A stretch of 64,000 nt of DNA from Balneola sp040222415 (GCA_965215865.1 OZ244125.1:2604001-2668000), one strand, 5' to 3'. Shown: positions 45,965 through 55,103, numbered from the stretch's first letter. Made by a program: numbers and translations. Notes: generated by a model from the letters alone, not told the origin.

Positions 45965-46894
45965 ATGACTCTCAACGATTTCACTAAACAGACGCTAGAA
46001 TTCCCTGACGACTACGAAGGAAAAGTAATCGCTACTTTGATTCGTTCTAACGAAAACATCAAGGGAAGAAAGTCAGTGCTCTATATTCATGGTTTTAATG
46101 ATTATTTCTTTCATCCTCATTTAGCCGAAGGTTTTCATAAAAACGATTACAATTTCTTTGCGCTTGATCTCAGAAAATATGGGCGATCCCTTCTCCCTCA
46201 CCAGCACCCGAATTATTGCAGAGATATTTCAGAATATTACGAGGAGATTACAGAATCTCTCAGCATCATAGACAAAGAGAATGGAAATGAAATTGTAATA
46301 CTTGGACATTCTACCGGTGGTTTGATTGCAAGCATGTATGCGAATTTTGGTGAAAAAAGTGATTTGATTTCTGCATTGATTTTGAACTCCCCTTTTTTCG
46401 AGTTCAACCTTTCTAAAGCAGAACGAGATATAAATCTGTTTTTTGCCCGGATAATTTCTTTTTTTATGCCCTATGCTAATAAAAGTAAACCGTTATCAAG
46501 TTTATATAACCGAAGTTTATTGAAATCATATTATGGAGAATGGGAATTCAATGAAAACTGGAAACCCGAACGTGGTTTCCCGGCATATTTTAAGTGGTTG
46601 ATTGCTGTTTTTAATGCTCAACAAAAAGTGAGATCAGCATCAGATATTTCAAAACCGATATTGGTTATGCACTCTAAACGATCTGATATAGCAAAAAAGT
46701 GGTCTCCTGAGGTTCTGGGAATGGATATGGTATTAAATGTTGAAGACATAAAAGAAACTGGAAAGAAATTGGGAAAAAAAGTTACCTTCATCCCTGTGGA
46801 AAATGCAATCCACGATATTTTTCTATCAAAAAAAGAGGTTCGTGAAAAGGCCTTTAATGAAATGATTAACTGGTTAAATAAGACGATTAAATAA
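45965..46894 (+). CDS. Alpha/beta hydrolase (serine aminopeptidase S33 type)
   Basis: This 309-residue protein has the nucleophile elbow GHSTGG with serine, the oxyanion strand YIHGFNDYFFH, an acid likely in the strand after MHSKRSD, and the histidine in VENAIHDIFLS. A lid region lies in the middle. There is no signal peptide, so it is cytosolic. This is lysophospholipase/monoglyceride-lipase-like in style. It is followed by the SRPBCC gene after 5 bp, so they form an operon. Confidence 0.88.
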   Translation: MTLNDFTKQTLEFPDDYEGKVIATLIRSNENIKGRKSVLYIHGFNDYFFHPHLAEGFHKNDYNFFALDLRKYGRSLLPHQHPNYCRDISEYYEEITESLSIIDKENGNEIVILGHSTGGLIASMYANFGEKSDLISALILNSPFFEFNLSKAERDINLFFARIISFFMPYANKSKPLSSLYNRSLLKSYYGEWEFNENWKPERGFPAYFKWLIAVFNAQQKVRSASDISKPILVMHSKRSDIAKKWSPEVLGMDMVLNVEDIKETGKKLGKKVTFIPVENAIHDIFLSKKEVREKAFNEMINWLNKTIK

Positions 46895-46899
46895 TCACT

Positions 46900-47340
46900 A
46901 TGGAAAACAGTATAGTTTTTGAAACTACAATTGATGCATCCGCAGAAAAAGTTTGGGAAACACTTACAAATCCCGATAAAATTGAACAATATATGTTTGG
47001 CTCTCGTTGCGACAGCAACTGGACTCCCGGAAGTAAAGCCAACTATTATATCAAACAAAACGAAAAAGAGATTACTGTTGTAAAAGGAGAGGTGATTCGA
47101 TCCATTCCTAACAAACTATTGGAACACACGCTTTTTCCAGCTAATTCAGGAATCGAAGATACTTTGGAAAACTACCTTGTGATCATTTATGAACTGGAAG
47201 AAGAAGATGGGAAGACTGAATTGACCATCACTCAAAAAGGCTATAAATATGTAGAAAATGGTAAGGAGCGCTACATAGATACTCAAAAAGGTTGGAAAGC
47301 AGTTCTCCCTAAACTAAAGGAAACTGCCGAAAAAGCGTGA
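46900..47340 (+). CDS. SRPBCC/AHSA1-like protein
   Basis: This 146-residue START-fold protein begins FETTIDASAEKVWETLTNPDKIEQYMFG and has GSKANYYIKQ and ELTITQKGY, the usual AHSA1 pattern. Members bind hydrophobic ligands or assist chaperones; the ligand is not predictable. The stop overlaps the GTG start of the next gene (GTGA). Confidence 0.88.
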   Translation: MENSIVFETTIDASAEKVWETLTNPDKIEQYMFGSRCDSNWTPGSKANYYIKQNEKEITVVKGEVIRSIPNKLLEHTLFPANSGIEDTLENYLVIIYELEEEDGKTELTITQKGYKYVENGKERYIDTQKGWKAVLPKLKETAEKA

Positions 47341-47561
47341 GTCAGGAACAACCGAATAATCCTCTGCATGGCATAAAATTAGCCCAAATTGTAGAGGATT
47401 TGGTCGACTTTTACGGGTGGGAGCAGTTGAGTTATCACGTTGACATAAATTGTTTTAAAAAAGATCCAAGTGTTAAATCTAGTCTTAAGTTTTTACGAAA
47501 ACACCAATGGGCAAGAGATCAGGTTGAAGAACTATGGGTTGACGTTTTTGGAGATTTATAA
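47337..47561 (+). CDS. VF530-like DNA-binding protein (DUF2132)
   Basis: This 74-residue protein starts at GTG within the previous stop. The family pattern is complete: NNPLHGIKLAQIVEDLVDFYGW, INCFKKDPSVKSSLKFLRK, and WARDQVEELWV. The family has a small helical DNA-binding-like fold and an unknown role. It is the end of a three-gene operon. Confidence 0.9.
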   Translation: MSQEQPNNPLHGIKLAQIVEDLVDFYGWEQLSYHVDINCFKKDPSVKSSLKFLRKHQWARDQVEELWVDVFGDL

Positions 47562-47563
47562 AA

Positions 47564-48127
47564 TCATCTGCCAACAAAATTCAGCATCTGGTTTTCCAGT
47601 AGAACTATAACGGCCACAATAGCTATCGCTATTCCAAGCTTTAACAGCTGTTGCCCCATTCGTTTCTTTTCTCCGGAATCCGGAATAACTGCTTTAATTG
47701 CTTTGATCACTTTTTCTCTGTTATAGAAAACCACAAAACTTACAGCCGTTAAATAACTAATCGCGCTTAGCATGGCGCCGGTAGAAATCTCAAAGAAAAA
47801 ATCCACAACGATGATATTCAGCAAAACCGGAATAAGTGTAGCCGCACCAAGTAATTTAGTTCGATGGAAAAGCAACATGAAAGATCCCAGAATCTGAGTT
47901 CCTCCGATAAAAAGAATATATCCGTAAGAAAATCCGAAGAACGTCCATGCTAGATCAAAACCTCCTACTTCCGAAAGTGGTAAAGACGCTACAGTTTCGG
48001 GGATACTCCCTTGATAAAACTGCCCGCCCAATAGTTTTCCGAATCCATAAGTGAGCAACATGGTTGCAGCGTAAATTCTTGCTGCTAACTCAAAATGTGA
48101 TAATACTTTTTCTTTTGTGAGCTGCAT
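47564..48127 (-). CDS. DoxX-like membrane protein
   Basis: This is a 187-residue protein from the ATG at 48127; the frame extends to a TTG at 48136. Four membrane helices are visible: AARIYAATMLLTYGFGKLLG, FDLAWTFFGFSYGYILFIGG, LLGAATLIPVLLNIIVVDFFF, and a C-terminal one. This is the DoxX/SURF4 layout. Function is unknown. An 8-bp hairpin AGCTTCAA/TTGAAGCT (48129-48151) lies just before the start. It converges with the VF530 gene, 2 bp apart. Confidence 0.8.
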   Translation of the reverse strand: MQLTKEKVLSHFELAARIYAATMLLTYGFGKLLGGQFYQGSIPETVASLPLSEVGGFDLAWTFFGFSYGYILFIGGTQILGSFMLLFHRTKLLGAATLIPVLLNIIVVDFFFEISTGAMLSAISYLTAVSFVVFYNREKVIKAIKAVIPDSGEKKRMGQQLLKLGIAIAIVAVIVLLENQMLNFVGR

Positions 48128-48211
48128 TAGCTTCAATTTTAATTTGAAGCTTTTACTACTAAAATTATAAATTGTTACAAGCTCACTAGTCAGGATTTCA
48201 GTCCTAAAAAT

Positions 48212-49324
48212 CTATTTTAGTTCTTCTAACTTAGTATCGTACTTCTCAACTAACTCGTTCCAATCGTATTTCTTAACTATGCTTTGGTAATCTACCTGTC
48301 GAACTCCCATTACACTTTCGATGGCTGTTTCCAATCGGGCGGGAAGCTCTCCTTCTTCGTATAAAAATTCTCTGTCCAACTCTTCCGGTAAATGCTCCGG
48401 ATATGCTAAGCGATTAGGGAGTAACGGAAAACAATCACAATACATGGCTTCGATCACGCTTCCTCCAAAGAAATCCTGATTTGAAGTTACAGGAAGAATA
48501 TCTGCGCGCCAAAGCCATTTCGCATAGTCGTCAAAAGAATCAGCATATCCCCAATGTAAGATCTCATCTTTGAGTTTTTCTTTTGCTTCATCAAATTTCG
48601 GAGGGTTTACATCATTTTGTTCTCCCAATACAACCAACTTGAATCCGATCTCTTTTTCCTTTAACTCAAATAACGTCTCGAAAAATTCTTCCGGGTTTTT
48701 GTCATACTCCCATCTGTGATTCCATAAAATGGTCGCCTCAGATTGTTTTTCTTTATCTGATGAACGGAATTCTTCGAATCTTTTCAGATCTAATCCTAAA
48801 TGCAGCACTTCACTTTTCTCTTTGATCACTTCGATATTATCTCTTTCTCTCTTATCCGGAAACTGTTTTAAGAATTTAGGTAACGCTCCCAAAAAAGAAT
48901 CCATATGATATTTCGAATTAAAAAACACCTTATCAGCTGCAAGTGCTGAAGCATAATTGATAAAGGAATAGTGGTTATTTCGCTTCTTCTTTACATCTCT
49001 GTCTTGTGGCGACCATGGATAAGTCAACTGATTTTCATGAAAATACATCGCCACCGGAATGTTTGCCGATCTCTTTCTGGTCAGTGAAAGAAATGTAGTG
49101 AGGTCCAGCATCGAAGTAGCGAGAATTAGATCAGGAGGTTCTTTTAATTCATTGAATTGTTTTGCTAAAGAAACCGCACCACCGTGCATTCTCCATTTCC
49201 AGTGTCGACCGGGCAAACTTAGAATTTGAACGTTGTGCTTAGAGTGTTTCTGTAATCCTTCTGCCCACTGCTTATGAGATCCGGAAAAAAAGGGTTCAAG
49301 AAGTGTTATTTTTATATTTTCCAT
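48212..49324 (-). CDS. tRNA-queuosine alpha-mannosyltransferase (QTMAN/GTDC1-like)
   Basis: This 370-residue GT-B enzyme has the N-terminal DUF3524 pattern: ITLLEPFFSGSHKQWAEGL, LPGRHWKWRMHGGAV, and MYFHENQLTYPWSPQDRD. The C-terminal glycosyltransferase-1 region has ILWNHRWEYDKNP and GGSVIEAMYCDCFPLLPNRLAYPEHLP. Eukaryotic GTDC1 (QTMAN) adds mannose to queuosine at tRNA-Asp position 34. No queuosine synthesis gene is in the window. The gene diverges from the DUF4143 ATPase, with a 51-bp shared gap of repeated heptads. Confidence 0.88.
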   Translation of the reverse strand: MENIKITLLEPFFSGSHKQWAEGLQKHSKHNVQILSLPGRHWKWRMHGGAVSLAKQFNELKEPPDLILATSMLDLTTFLSLTRKRSANIPVAMYFHENQLTYPWSPQDRDVKKKRNNHYSFINYASALAADKVFFNSKYHMDSFLGALPKFLKQFPDKRERDNIEVIKEKSEVLHLGLDLKRFEEFRSSDKEKQSEATILWNHRWEYDKNPEEFFETLFELKEKEIGFKLVVLGEQNDVNPPKFDEAKEKLKDEILHWGYADSFDDYAKWLWRADILPVTSNQDFFGGSVIEAMYCDCFPLLPNRLAYPEHLPEELDREFLYEEGELPARLETAIESVMGVRQVDYQSIVKKYDWNELVEKYDTKLEELK

Positions 49325-49337
49325 TTACTAAATTAAT

Positions 49338-49366
49338 TGAGTAATTTTACTCATTACATTGAGTAA
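49338..49366. promoter_or_regulatory. Three TGAGTAA heptads in a divergent promoter
   Basis: TGAGTAA occurs at 49338-49344, inverted at 49347-49353, and again at 49360-49366, inside the 51 bp between two divergent starts. The outer copies are 22 bp apart. Three copies in 29 bp of a 7-mer look like a repressor operator covering both promoters. Confidence 0.45.
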
Positions 49367-49375
49367 TTTGTTATC

Positions 49376-50563
49376 GTGATTTATAGAACTGAGAAAAATA
49401 TCCTCCAAAACAGAATTTTAAATGAGCCAAGAGCCTTTTTACAAGTAGTTTATGGCCCGAGACAAATTGGCAAAACTACTTTGGTTTCTCAAATAATTAA
49501 TGACATATCTATAGTTTCTCATTTCGCTTCAGCTGATGCTGTTTTAAGTGGCCAGCAGACTTGGATAGAACAACAATGGGAAACAGCAAGGATAAAGTTA
49601 AACAGATCTGATAGTGCTGAAGGTTTATTAATTCTTGATGAAATTCAAAAAATTGAGAATTGGAGCGAAGTTGTAAAAAAAGAATGGGACACCGACTCAA
49701 AAAATAATATTCCGTTGAAAGTAATATTGCTTGGTTCTTCCAGGCTAATGCTTCAGCAGGGTTTGACAGAGAGTTTAGCTGGAAGATTCGAAAATACTTA
49801 TTTGGGGCACTGGTCATATTCCGAAATGAAAGAAGCATTTGGAATTAGTGAGCGTGAGTATGTTTGGTTTGGTGGATATCCCGGAGCCGCAGAACTCTTC
49901 TATCAGGAAGAAAGATGGAAAAAATATATTCGTAACTCCCTGATTGATACAATTATATCAAAAGATATTCTAATGCTCAACAGGGTAGAAAAACCTGCTT
50001 TAATGAAAAGACTTTTTGAACTTGGTTGTGAATATTCAGGTCAAATACTATCCTACAACAAAATGCTTGGCCAACTTCAGGATGCGGGAAATACTACCAC
50101 TTTATCTCATTATTTACACTTATTAGATACTGCAGGTTTGCTTGGAGGTATCGAAAAATTTTCACCAAATTTAATCAGACAAAGAGCTTCAAGTCCTAAG
50201 TTTCAGGTTCACAATACAGCATTTATTTCTGCTCTGTCATCTTATTCTCTTGATGAGATCACTGCTAAACCTGATATCTGGGGACGATGGGTTGAGTCTG
50301 CTATTGGCGCTCATCTTCTGAATGCTTCTTTATCAGAAGATTTCTCGCTAAAATATTGGCGTCATCGAAATGATGAAATTGACTTTGTTTTAGAGAAAAA
50401 TGAAAAAGTAATCGGTATCGAAGTGAAAAGCGGGAAAACCCAGACTGCAAAAGGCATGGAAGCATTTAAGAAAGAATTTAATCCTCACAAAATCCTCTTA
50501 GTTGGCAAAACCGGATTACCGTGGGAAGAATTTTTGGCGATCAATCCTGCTACATTGTTTTAG
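49376..50563 (+). CDS. AAA ATPase with DUF4143 domain
   Basis: This 395-residue protein starts at GTG. Its N-terminal AAA_14 domain has Walker A GPRQIGKTTL and Walker B LLILDEIQKI with the family-typical sensor strand ILLGSSRLML. A C-terminal DUF4143 nuclease-like fold has YWRHRNDEIDFVLE and GIEVKSGK, the D-ExK pattern of the PD-(D/E)XK superfamily. Such genes are often mobile and found in single copies among unrelated genes. Function is unproven. The stop overlaps the convergent acetyltransferase stop. Confidence 0.9.
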   Translation: MIYRTEKNILQNRILNEPRAFLQVVYGPRQIGKTTLVSQIINDISIVSHFASADAVLSGQQTWIEQQWETARIKLNRSDSAEGLLILDEIQKIENWSEVVKKEWDTDSKNNIPLKVILLGSSRLMLQQGLTESLAGRFENTYLGHWSYSEMKEAFGISEREYVWFGGYPGAAELFYQEERWKKYIRNSLIDTIISKDILMLNRVEKPALMKRLFELGCEYSGQILSYNKMLGQLQDAGNTTTLSHYLHLLDTAGLLGGIEKFSPNLIRQRASSPKFQVHNTAFISALSSYSLDEITAKPDIWGRWVESAIGAHLLNASLSEDFSLKYWRHRNDEIDFVLEKNEKVIGIEVKSGKTQTAKGMEAFKKEFNPHKILLVGKTGLPWEEFLAINPATLF

Positions 50564-51009
50564 TTCTCAACATCCCACGTATAAAAATTGTGGTCTTTGT
50601 CTAAACTCCAGCCGGTTGCCGGATAAAGCTGATTTCCAACGTGATTATCCTTCGCTGTTTCCAGCATCATACCACAAGCATAAGTTTCGCGACAAAATTC
50701 TTTTGATCTTTGTATAAGGGCTTTCGAAAATCCTTGACCCCGATAAGCTTGATTAACATAAAGGTCATTCAATAACCAAAATCGTTTCATTCTGGTTGAC
50801 GAAAACAATGGATATAACTGAACAAAACCGGTAGCAACGCCGTCATTATTTCGGGAAATAAAGATAACAGACTCATTTTGTTCTATACGTTCTTTCAAAA
50901 ACGCTTTGCTTGCTGGTTTATCTGATTCCTTTTCATAAAAAACTCTGTAACCGTCAAATAATTCATTGAGTTCTTCTAAGTCTGCTAATGTGGCTTTTTC
51001 TATCTTCAT
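50560..51009 (-). CDS. GNAT family N-acetyltransferase
   Basis: This 149-residue protein has the acetyl-CoA motif A LYVNQAYRGQGFSKALI with the RGQGFS loop, and a preceding strand GVATGFVQLYPLF. The C-terminus WSLDKDHNFYTWDV is like amino-acid or polyamine acetyltransferases of the small single-domain class. Substrate unknown. Confidence 0.88.
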   Translation of the reverse strand: MKIEKATLADLEELNELFDGYRVFYEKESDKPASKAFLKERIEQNESVIFISRNNDGVATGFVQLYPLFSSTRMKRFWLLNDLYVNQAYRGQGFSKALIQRSKEFCRETYACGMMLETAKDNHVGNQLYPATGWSLDKDHNFYTWDVEN

Positions 51010-51017
51010 ATTCCCCT

Positions 51018-51070
51018 ATTCCTAATTCACATATTCCTAATTCACATATTCCTCTATTCCTAATTCAAAA
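51018..51070. repeat. Tandem ATTCCTAATTCACAT words
   Basis: A 15-bp unit is repeated exactly at 51018-51032 and 51033-51047, followed by partial copies (CTATTCCTAATTCAAA). Related CCTAATTC words occur at 51373-51410 and 63448-63467. These look like dispersed AT-rich spacer words. Confidence 0.5.
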
Positions 51071-51074
51071 CCTC

Positions 51075-51368
51075 TCATCCACCTGCAATATCGATTTCAG
51101 TTCCACTTGGTTTTCCATCAATAATGGGCATCGCTTTTCCAATCAGTTCACGAACACCATCAATACTTAGTGAATCATCGTGATCTTGTTTGGAATCCCA
51201 GACCTCAAAAACGTGCACGATATCTTTATCATCAGATTATTGACCTACTATGTAGACCAGACATCCTTTTGCTGTTTTCATCAAGTTAGCCGCTTCTTCT
51301 AAGATCGAAGCCAGCTCATCCCCTTTCCCTTCAACTGATGTAAAACTTCCGGATAGTCCGTATTTCAT
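51075..51368 (-). pseudogene. Antibiotic biosynthesis monooxygenase-like gene broken by one stop
   Basis: On the minus strand a 97-codon frame runs from the ATG at 51366-51368 to a TGA at 51075-51077, interrupted only by TAA at 51237-51239 (codon 44). Before it is MKYGLSGSFTSVEGK and CLVYIVGQ; after it DKDIVHVFEVWDSKQDHDDSL and IDGKP. This is the ABM/YgiN ferredoxin-like fold, with the usual VYEVW-like strand as VFEVW. GAA to TAA (one base) would restore the frame. It is either a recent nonsense mutation or a sequence error. It lies 25 bp upstream of the FAD oxidoreductase gene end region. Confidence 0.8.
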
Positions 51369-51393
51369 AATTAACTCCTAATTTTATATTTAC

Positions 51394-52956
51394 CTATTCC
51401 CAATTATTCAATTCCGCGATAGCAGCCGCACATTTTCTTCCATCAATAGCTGCCGACACAATTCCGCCCGCATAGCCTGCTCCTTCACCACAGGGAAATA
51501 ACCCTTTTATCCTGACATGTTCTAATGTTTTATGATCTCTGGGAATTCTTACCGGACTGGAAGTTCTGGATTCCGGTGCATGAACTACCGCTTCATTGGT
51601 TAAATATCCTTTCATGGTTTTCCCAAATTCAAGAAACCCGTTTTTCAAAGCTCTGTACATGAAATCGGGGAAAACCTCCTGAAGGTTAGCGGATGTCAAT
51701 CCCGGAGTGTATGAAGTATTCGGCAAGTCTTTGGATACAATTCCTTTGGTAAAATCCACTAATCTTTGAGCCGGAACTTTCTGAGTCTTTCCTGCTACTT
51801 CCCACGCTTTTTTCTCAATAGCTTTTTGGAATTCCATCACTTTCAGCGGACCGTATTCTTCAAATTCCTTGAAATCATCCATCTCAAGCTCTACTACAAT
51901 TCCGGAATTAGCTGTCGGGCGAGATCGTTGAGAACCCGACCATCCGTTTGTGACCACTTCACCGGGTTTGGTTGCACAAGCTGCTACTACTCCACCCGGA
52001 CACATACAAAAGGAATACACTCCTCTTTCATTAACCTGCTTCACGATCTTATAAGGTGCCGGAGGCAAATACTCTCCTCGCTCATCACAATTGTACTGAA
52101 TGGAGTCGATCAAAGATTGTGAATGTTCTACCCTAACCCCGATCGCAATAGGCTTAGCTTCAATTTCTATTCCTTTTTTATGAAGTAATTCGAATATATC
52201 TCTGGCTGAATGTCCTGTTGCCAGTATTACATACTTTGCATTAAAGACTTTATCACTAGAAAGACGAACTCCGGTGATCTGATCATTCTCAACCAGCAGA
52301 TCAGTAACTTTCGAATTGAAATGAATTTCTCCGCCATGTTCTAAAATGAATTCACGGATCTTTGCGATGATTCTTGGCAGCTTGTTCGTTCCGATATGTG
52401 GATGGGCATCAACCAGAATATCCTTTTTTGCACCGTATGCCACCAACAGTTCCAAAATCTGATTTACATCTCCTCTTTTCTTCGATCGTGTATATAACTT
52501 TCCATCAGAATATGTTCCGGCTCCACCTTCCCCAAAACAGTAATTAGAATCAGGGTTTACAATGTGATTTACATTGATATTTTTCAGATCCTTGATTCGG
52601 GATTTCACATCTTTTCCCCTATCCAGAACTACAGGTTTCATCCCAAGCTCAATGCATTTCAACGCAGCAAATAACCCTGCCGGACCTGCACCAACAATGA
52701 TTACAGCTTTTTTGTCGTGTACATTTTCAAACTTCGGAGGAGTTACTTTCGCTTCCTCGAATGCCTCTCCTATATAAACTCGTACTTTTAAATTGATCTT
52801 CACCTGTCGTTGGCGGGCATCAATAGAACGCTTCAGAATTTCAACATGAGTGATTTCAGATTCACTTATGTCCGTAGTTTTGGAGATATAAGCTTTTAAC
52901 TCATCTTGTTGAGCAGCAACTTCCGGTATGACTCTGAGCTGTAATTCTTTTTGCAT
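51394..52956 (-). CDS. FAD-dependent oxidoreductase (COG2509-like)
   Basis: This 520-residue protein has a short N-terminal domain (about 1-80), then the FAD Rossmann motif VIIVGAGPAGLFAALKC with VLDRGKD, GEGGAGTYSDGKLYTR, and ILATGHSARDIFELL. The C-terminal part has SFCMCPGGVV, SRTSSPVRIPRD and GLFPCGEGAGYAGGI. This matches a widespread cytosolic dehydrogenase family of unknown substrate. It is complete, with no partner gene evident. Confidence 0.92.
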   Translation of the reverse strand: MQKELQLRVIPEVAAQQDELKAYISKTTDISESEITHVEILKRSIDARQRQVKINLKVRVYIGEAFEEAKVTPPKFENVHDKKAVIIVGAGPAGLFAALKCIELGMKPVVLDRGKDVKSRIKDLKNINVNHIVNPDSNYCFGEGGAGTYSDGKLYTRSKKRGDVNQILELLVAYGAKKDILVDAHPHIGTNKLPRIIAKIREFILEHGGEIHFNSKVTDLLVENDQITGVRLSSDKVFNAKYVILATGHSARDIFELLHKKGIEIEAKPIAIGVRVEHSQSLIDSIQYNCDERGEYLPPAPYKIVKQVNERGVYSFCMCPGGVVAACATKPGEVVTNGWSGSQRSRPTANSGIVVELEMDDFKEFEEYGPLKVMEFQKAIEKKAWEVAGKTQKVPAQRLVDFTKGIVSKDLPNTSYTPGLTSANLQEVFPDFMYRALKNGFLEFGKTMKGYLTNEAVVHAPESRTSSPVRIPRDHKTLEHVRIKGLFPCGEGAGYAGGIVSAAIDGRKCAAAIAELNNWE

Positions 52957-52983
52957 GAAATAATTTCACAATTTTAAATAAAA

Positions 52984-53016
52984 AACCCCGATGTAGAGTA
53001 AAACTACATCAGGGTT
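52984..53016 (-). terminator. Rho-independent terminator after the LVIVD gene
   Basis: Stem AACCCCGATGTAG (52984-52996) pairs with 53004-53016 with one mismatch and a 7-nt loop; the minus strand then reads a T-run. It lies 29 bp beyond the LVIVD gene stop. Confidence 0.85.
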
Positions 53017-53044
53017 TAAAATAACTATTTATAAATGCTAACGC

Positions 53045-55045
53045 TTATGGATTTGAAGCTAATCCTCTAACCGATTCAACCAGCATTTTTACTTTTTCAT
53101 TACTTGTAGCCATGCCATCCATTTTATCAGCAAGCTCAGTCAGAATTTTCTTTCTCATTTTTGGATTTGCTGCTTCAGCATTAGCTAAGCTCTGTCGAGC
53201 CATTTCAACAGTGGTATTATCCAACTCTTTATTTCTTTCAAGCTGATCTACGTAAGCTTTGGAAAGAGCAAAAGTTTTCGGCCAAACAAATTTAGGCTGA
53301 CCTTGAGCATTCAAATAGTCAAGCTTAACTGTATTCGCTGCATCAATTTCATTTTGAGTGATGTAAGGATTGGCTTCCAGTTCAAAGATGTCAAGTCCAC
53401 GAGCGATCTCTGAACTTACAATAGCGCCGTTATACCAATAAACTGACCAACTTCCACCGCTAGCCATTCGGTCTGCAGCTACAGGTCCGTAATCCTGAAA
53501 TGCGATCTCAACCGGATTGTTAGGGTCTGTCCAGTCAAATACTGAAATTCCACCCTGATACCATGACTGAACCATGATCTCACGTCCGGGAACCGGAATC
53601 AATGAGCCATTATGAGCAACACAGTTTTCCTGTGAAGTTTGAGGAGCAGGCATCTTATAATATTCCTGGAATTTCATTTTTCCATTTTCAATAGTAAAGA
53701 TCGCATTTGCTCCCCATTCCATTGGATCACTTTCACGACATTTAGGTTGGCCACCGCCACCCCACTCATCCGTAAATAATACTTTTTTTCCGTCATTGCT
53801 GAATGTTGCAGAATGCCAGTATGAAAAATTTGAGTCGGCTACAGCATCAATTCGTGTCGGATTTGCAGGATCTGAAATATCCAGCAAAAGACCATATCCT
53901 TCACAAGCTCCGCCTGCTAAACCGATTTCAGGATACAAAGTAATATCATGGCATTGATTTGGCCCTTTTCTTCCTGAGTCATCGCCACCACCAAACATTT
54001 GATTTACCAGTTCAGTACCTCTTTCTCTTAATGCAGCACTATCAGCAGCAGTTGGTTCTCCTGCAGTTCCTCCCCTTTCTTCAATTAGTACATTCAGTAA
54101 TCTTTGGGTTAAACCGTTAGACATTACTCTTTCGGAGCCGTTAAATTCGAAAGTGAAAGCGCCATTCGCTTTTGCTTCAGCAAGAGCTTGTCTTTCAGCC
54201 GGAGCTAAACCGTGTGAAGGGGGTTCTTCCAGATCTTCAAAAATTCTTGGTGAACTTACAATAGCTGCGGTTTCAGGATTTGAAAGTGGCACTTTTATCA
54301 CTTCAATTCGGAATAAAGCTGAATTAGGATCTTCATCAGGAGATACACTTTTGCATCCCGGTAATTCTTCTTCAGGACGAACAGGAGCTGATCCTGATAC
54401 ATATACATACACGTTTTCATCGTCACTCGGATCTTTAAGAACAGAGTGTGTATGTGAACCACGGCAAGTCTGAACATTTGCTACATATTCAGGCTCTTCA
54501 ATATTAGTAATATCAAAAATTCTGATACCTCTCAGTCTTTTTTCACTTACTGCAGTCTGTACTCCTTCTGTACCGCAATCAAGTCTGCCACTATAGCCTT
54601 CACCTGATACAAACATCAAGTTGCCGTATACAGAAACATCACTTTGTGAAGCAGGGCATAAATAATCTTTTACCAAAACCGGATTTGAAGGATCCGAAAT
54701 ATCCCAGACAACTACTCCATTATAATTTCCCTGAATGGCATAGTTTCCTTTAAATGCCAGATCTGAATTAGTTACTCCCAAAAAATCTTTCGGGGGAGGA
54801 GTGCTGGATAATTTCTTAAGGTTCCAAAGTGCCTCTTCAGCATCAAAAAGTCCGGCCCCTAATCCCACTCTTGGGTCAGGTGAAGGTGATTCAACGTTTG
54901 AAAGTGAAGTTACATTTGGTGATGAATACTCTACATCCATCATCTGCTCAGTGGATGAACAAGCATAAGTAACCAAAGCTGCTGCGATCAGAAAAACCCA
55001 AAAGCTTTGCAATGGTTTGCGTGAAAAAAATCTGTTCTTTTTCAT
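53045..55045 (-). CDS. LVIVD-repeat beta-propeller lipoprotein
   Basis: This 666-residue protein has a lipoprotein signal with the cysteine at C29 (LVTYACSS). LVIVD-type blades are visible: VVWDISDPSNPVLVKDYL, RIFDITNIEEPEYVANV, LLLDISDPANPTRID, SVFDWTDPNNPVEIAF. The C-terminus is helical. An insert of about 90 residues (RQALAEAKANGAF) interrupts the propeller. It is probably held at the outer membrane. The role of such propellers is unknown. The DUF305 gene lies 58 bp upstream on the same strand, and likely shares its promoter. Confidence 0.88.
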   Translation of the reverse strand: MKKNRFFSRKPLQSFWVFLIAAALVTYACSSTEQMMDVEYSSPNVTSLSNVESPSPDPRVGLGAGLFDAEEALWNLKKLSSTPPPKDFLGVTNSDLAFKGNYAIQGNYNGVVVWDISDPSNPVLVKDYLCPASQSDVSVYGNLMFVSGEGYSGRLDCGTEGVQTAVSEKRLRGIRIFDITNIEEPEYVANVQTCRGSHTHSVLKDPSDDENVYVYVSGSAPVRPEEELPGCKSVSPDEDPNSALFRIEVIKVPLSNPETAAIVSSPRIFEDLEEPPSHGLAPAERQALAEAKANGAFTFEFNGSERVMSNGLTQRLLNVLIEERGGTAGEPTAADSAALRERGTELVNQMFGGGDDSGRKGPNQCHDITLYPEIGLAGGACEGYGLLLDISDPANPTRIDAVADSNFSYWHSATFSNDGKKVLFTDEWGGGGQPKCRESDPMEWGANAIFTIENGKMKFQEYYKMPAPQTSQENCVAHNGSLIPVPGREIMVQSWYQGGISVFDWTDPNNPVEIAFQDYGPVAADRMASGGSWSVYWYNGAIVSSEIARGLDIFELEANPYITQNEIDAANTVKLDYLNAQGQPKFVWPKTFALSKAYVDQLERNKELDNTTVEMARQSLANAEAANPKMRKKILTELADKMDGMATSNEKVKMLVESVRGLASNP

Positions 55046-55103
55046 ATTGATATTACTGGTTTATGTTTTGTTTAGATAGCGTAAAAATAGTTCCGTACTT
55101 ATT

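Noticed and set aside
51018..51070. Short tandem repeats as a CRISPR array
   Set aside because: Units are 15 bp with no spacers, and there are no cas genes in the window.
51237..51239. In-frame TAA as recoding or programmed readthrough
   Set aside because: TAA is not a known selenocysteine or pyrrolysine codon and there is no nearby structure; a simple nonsense change is more likely.
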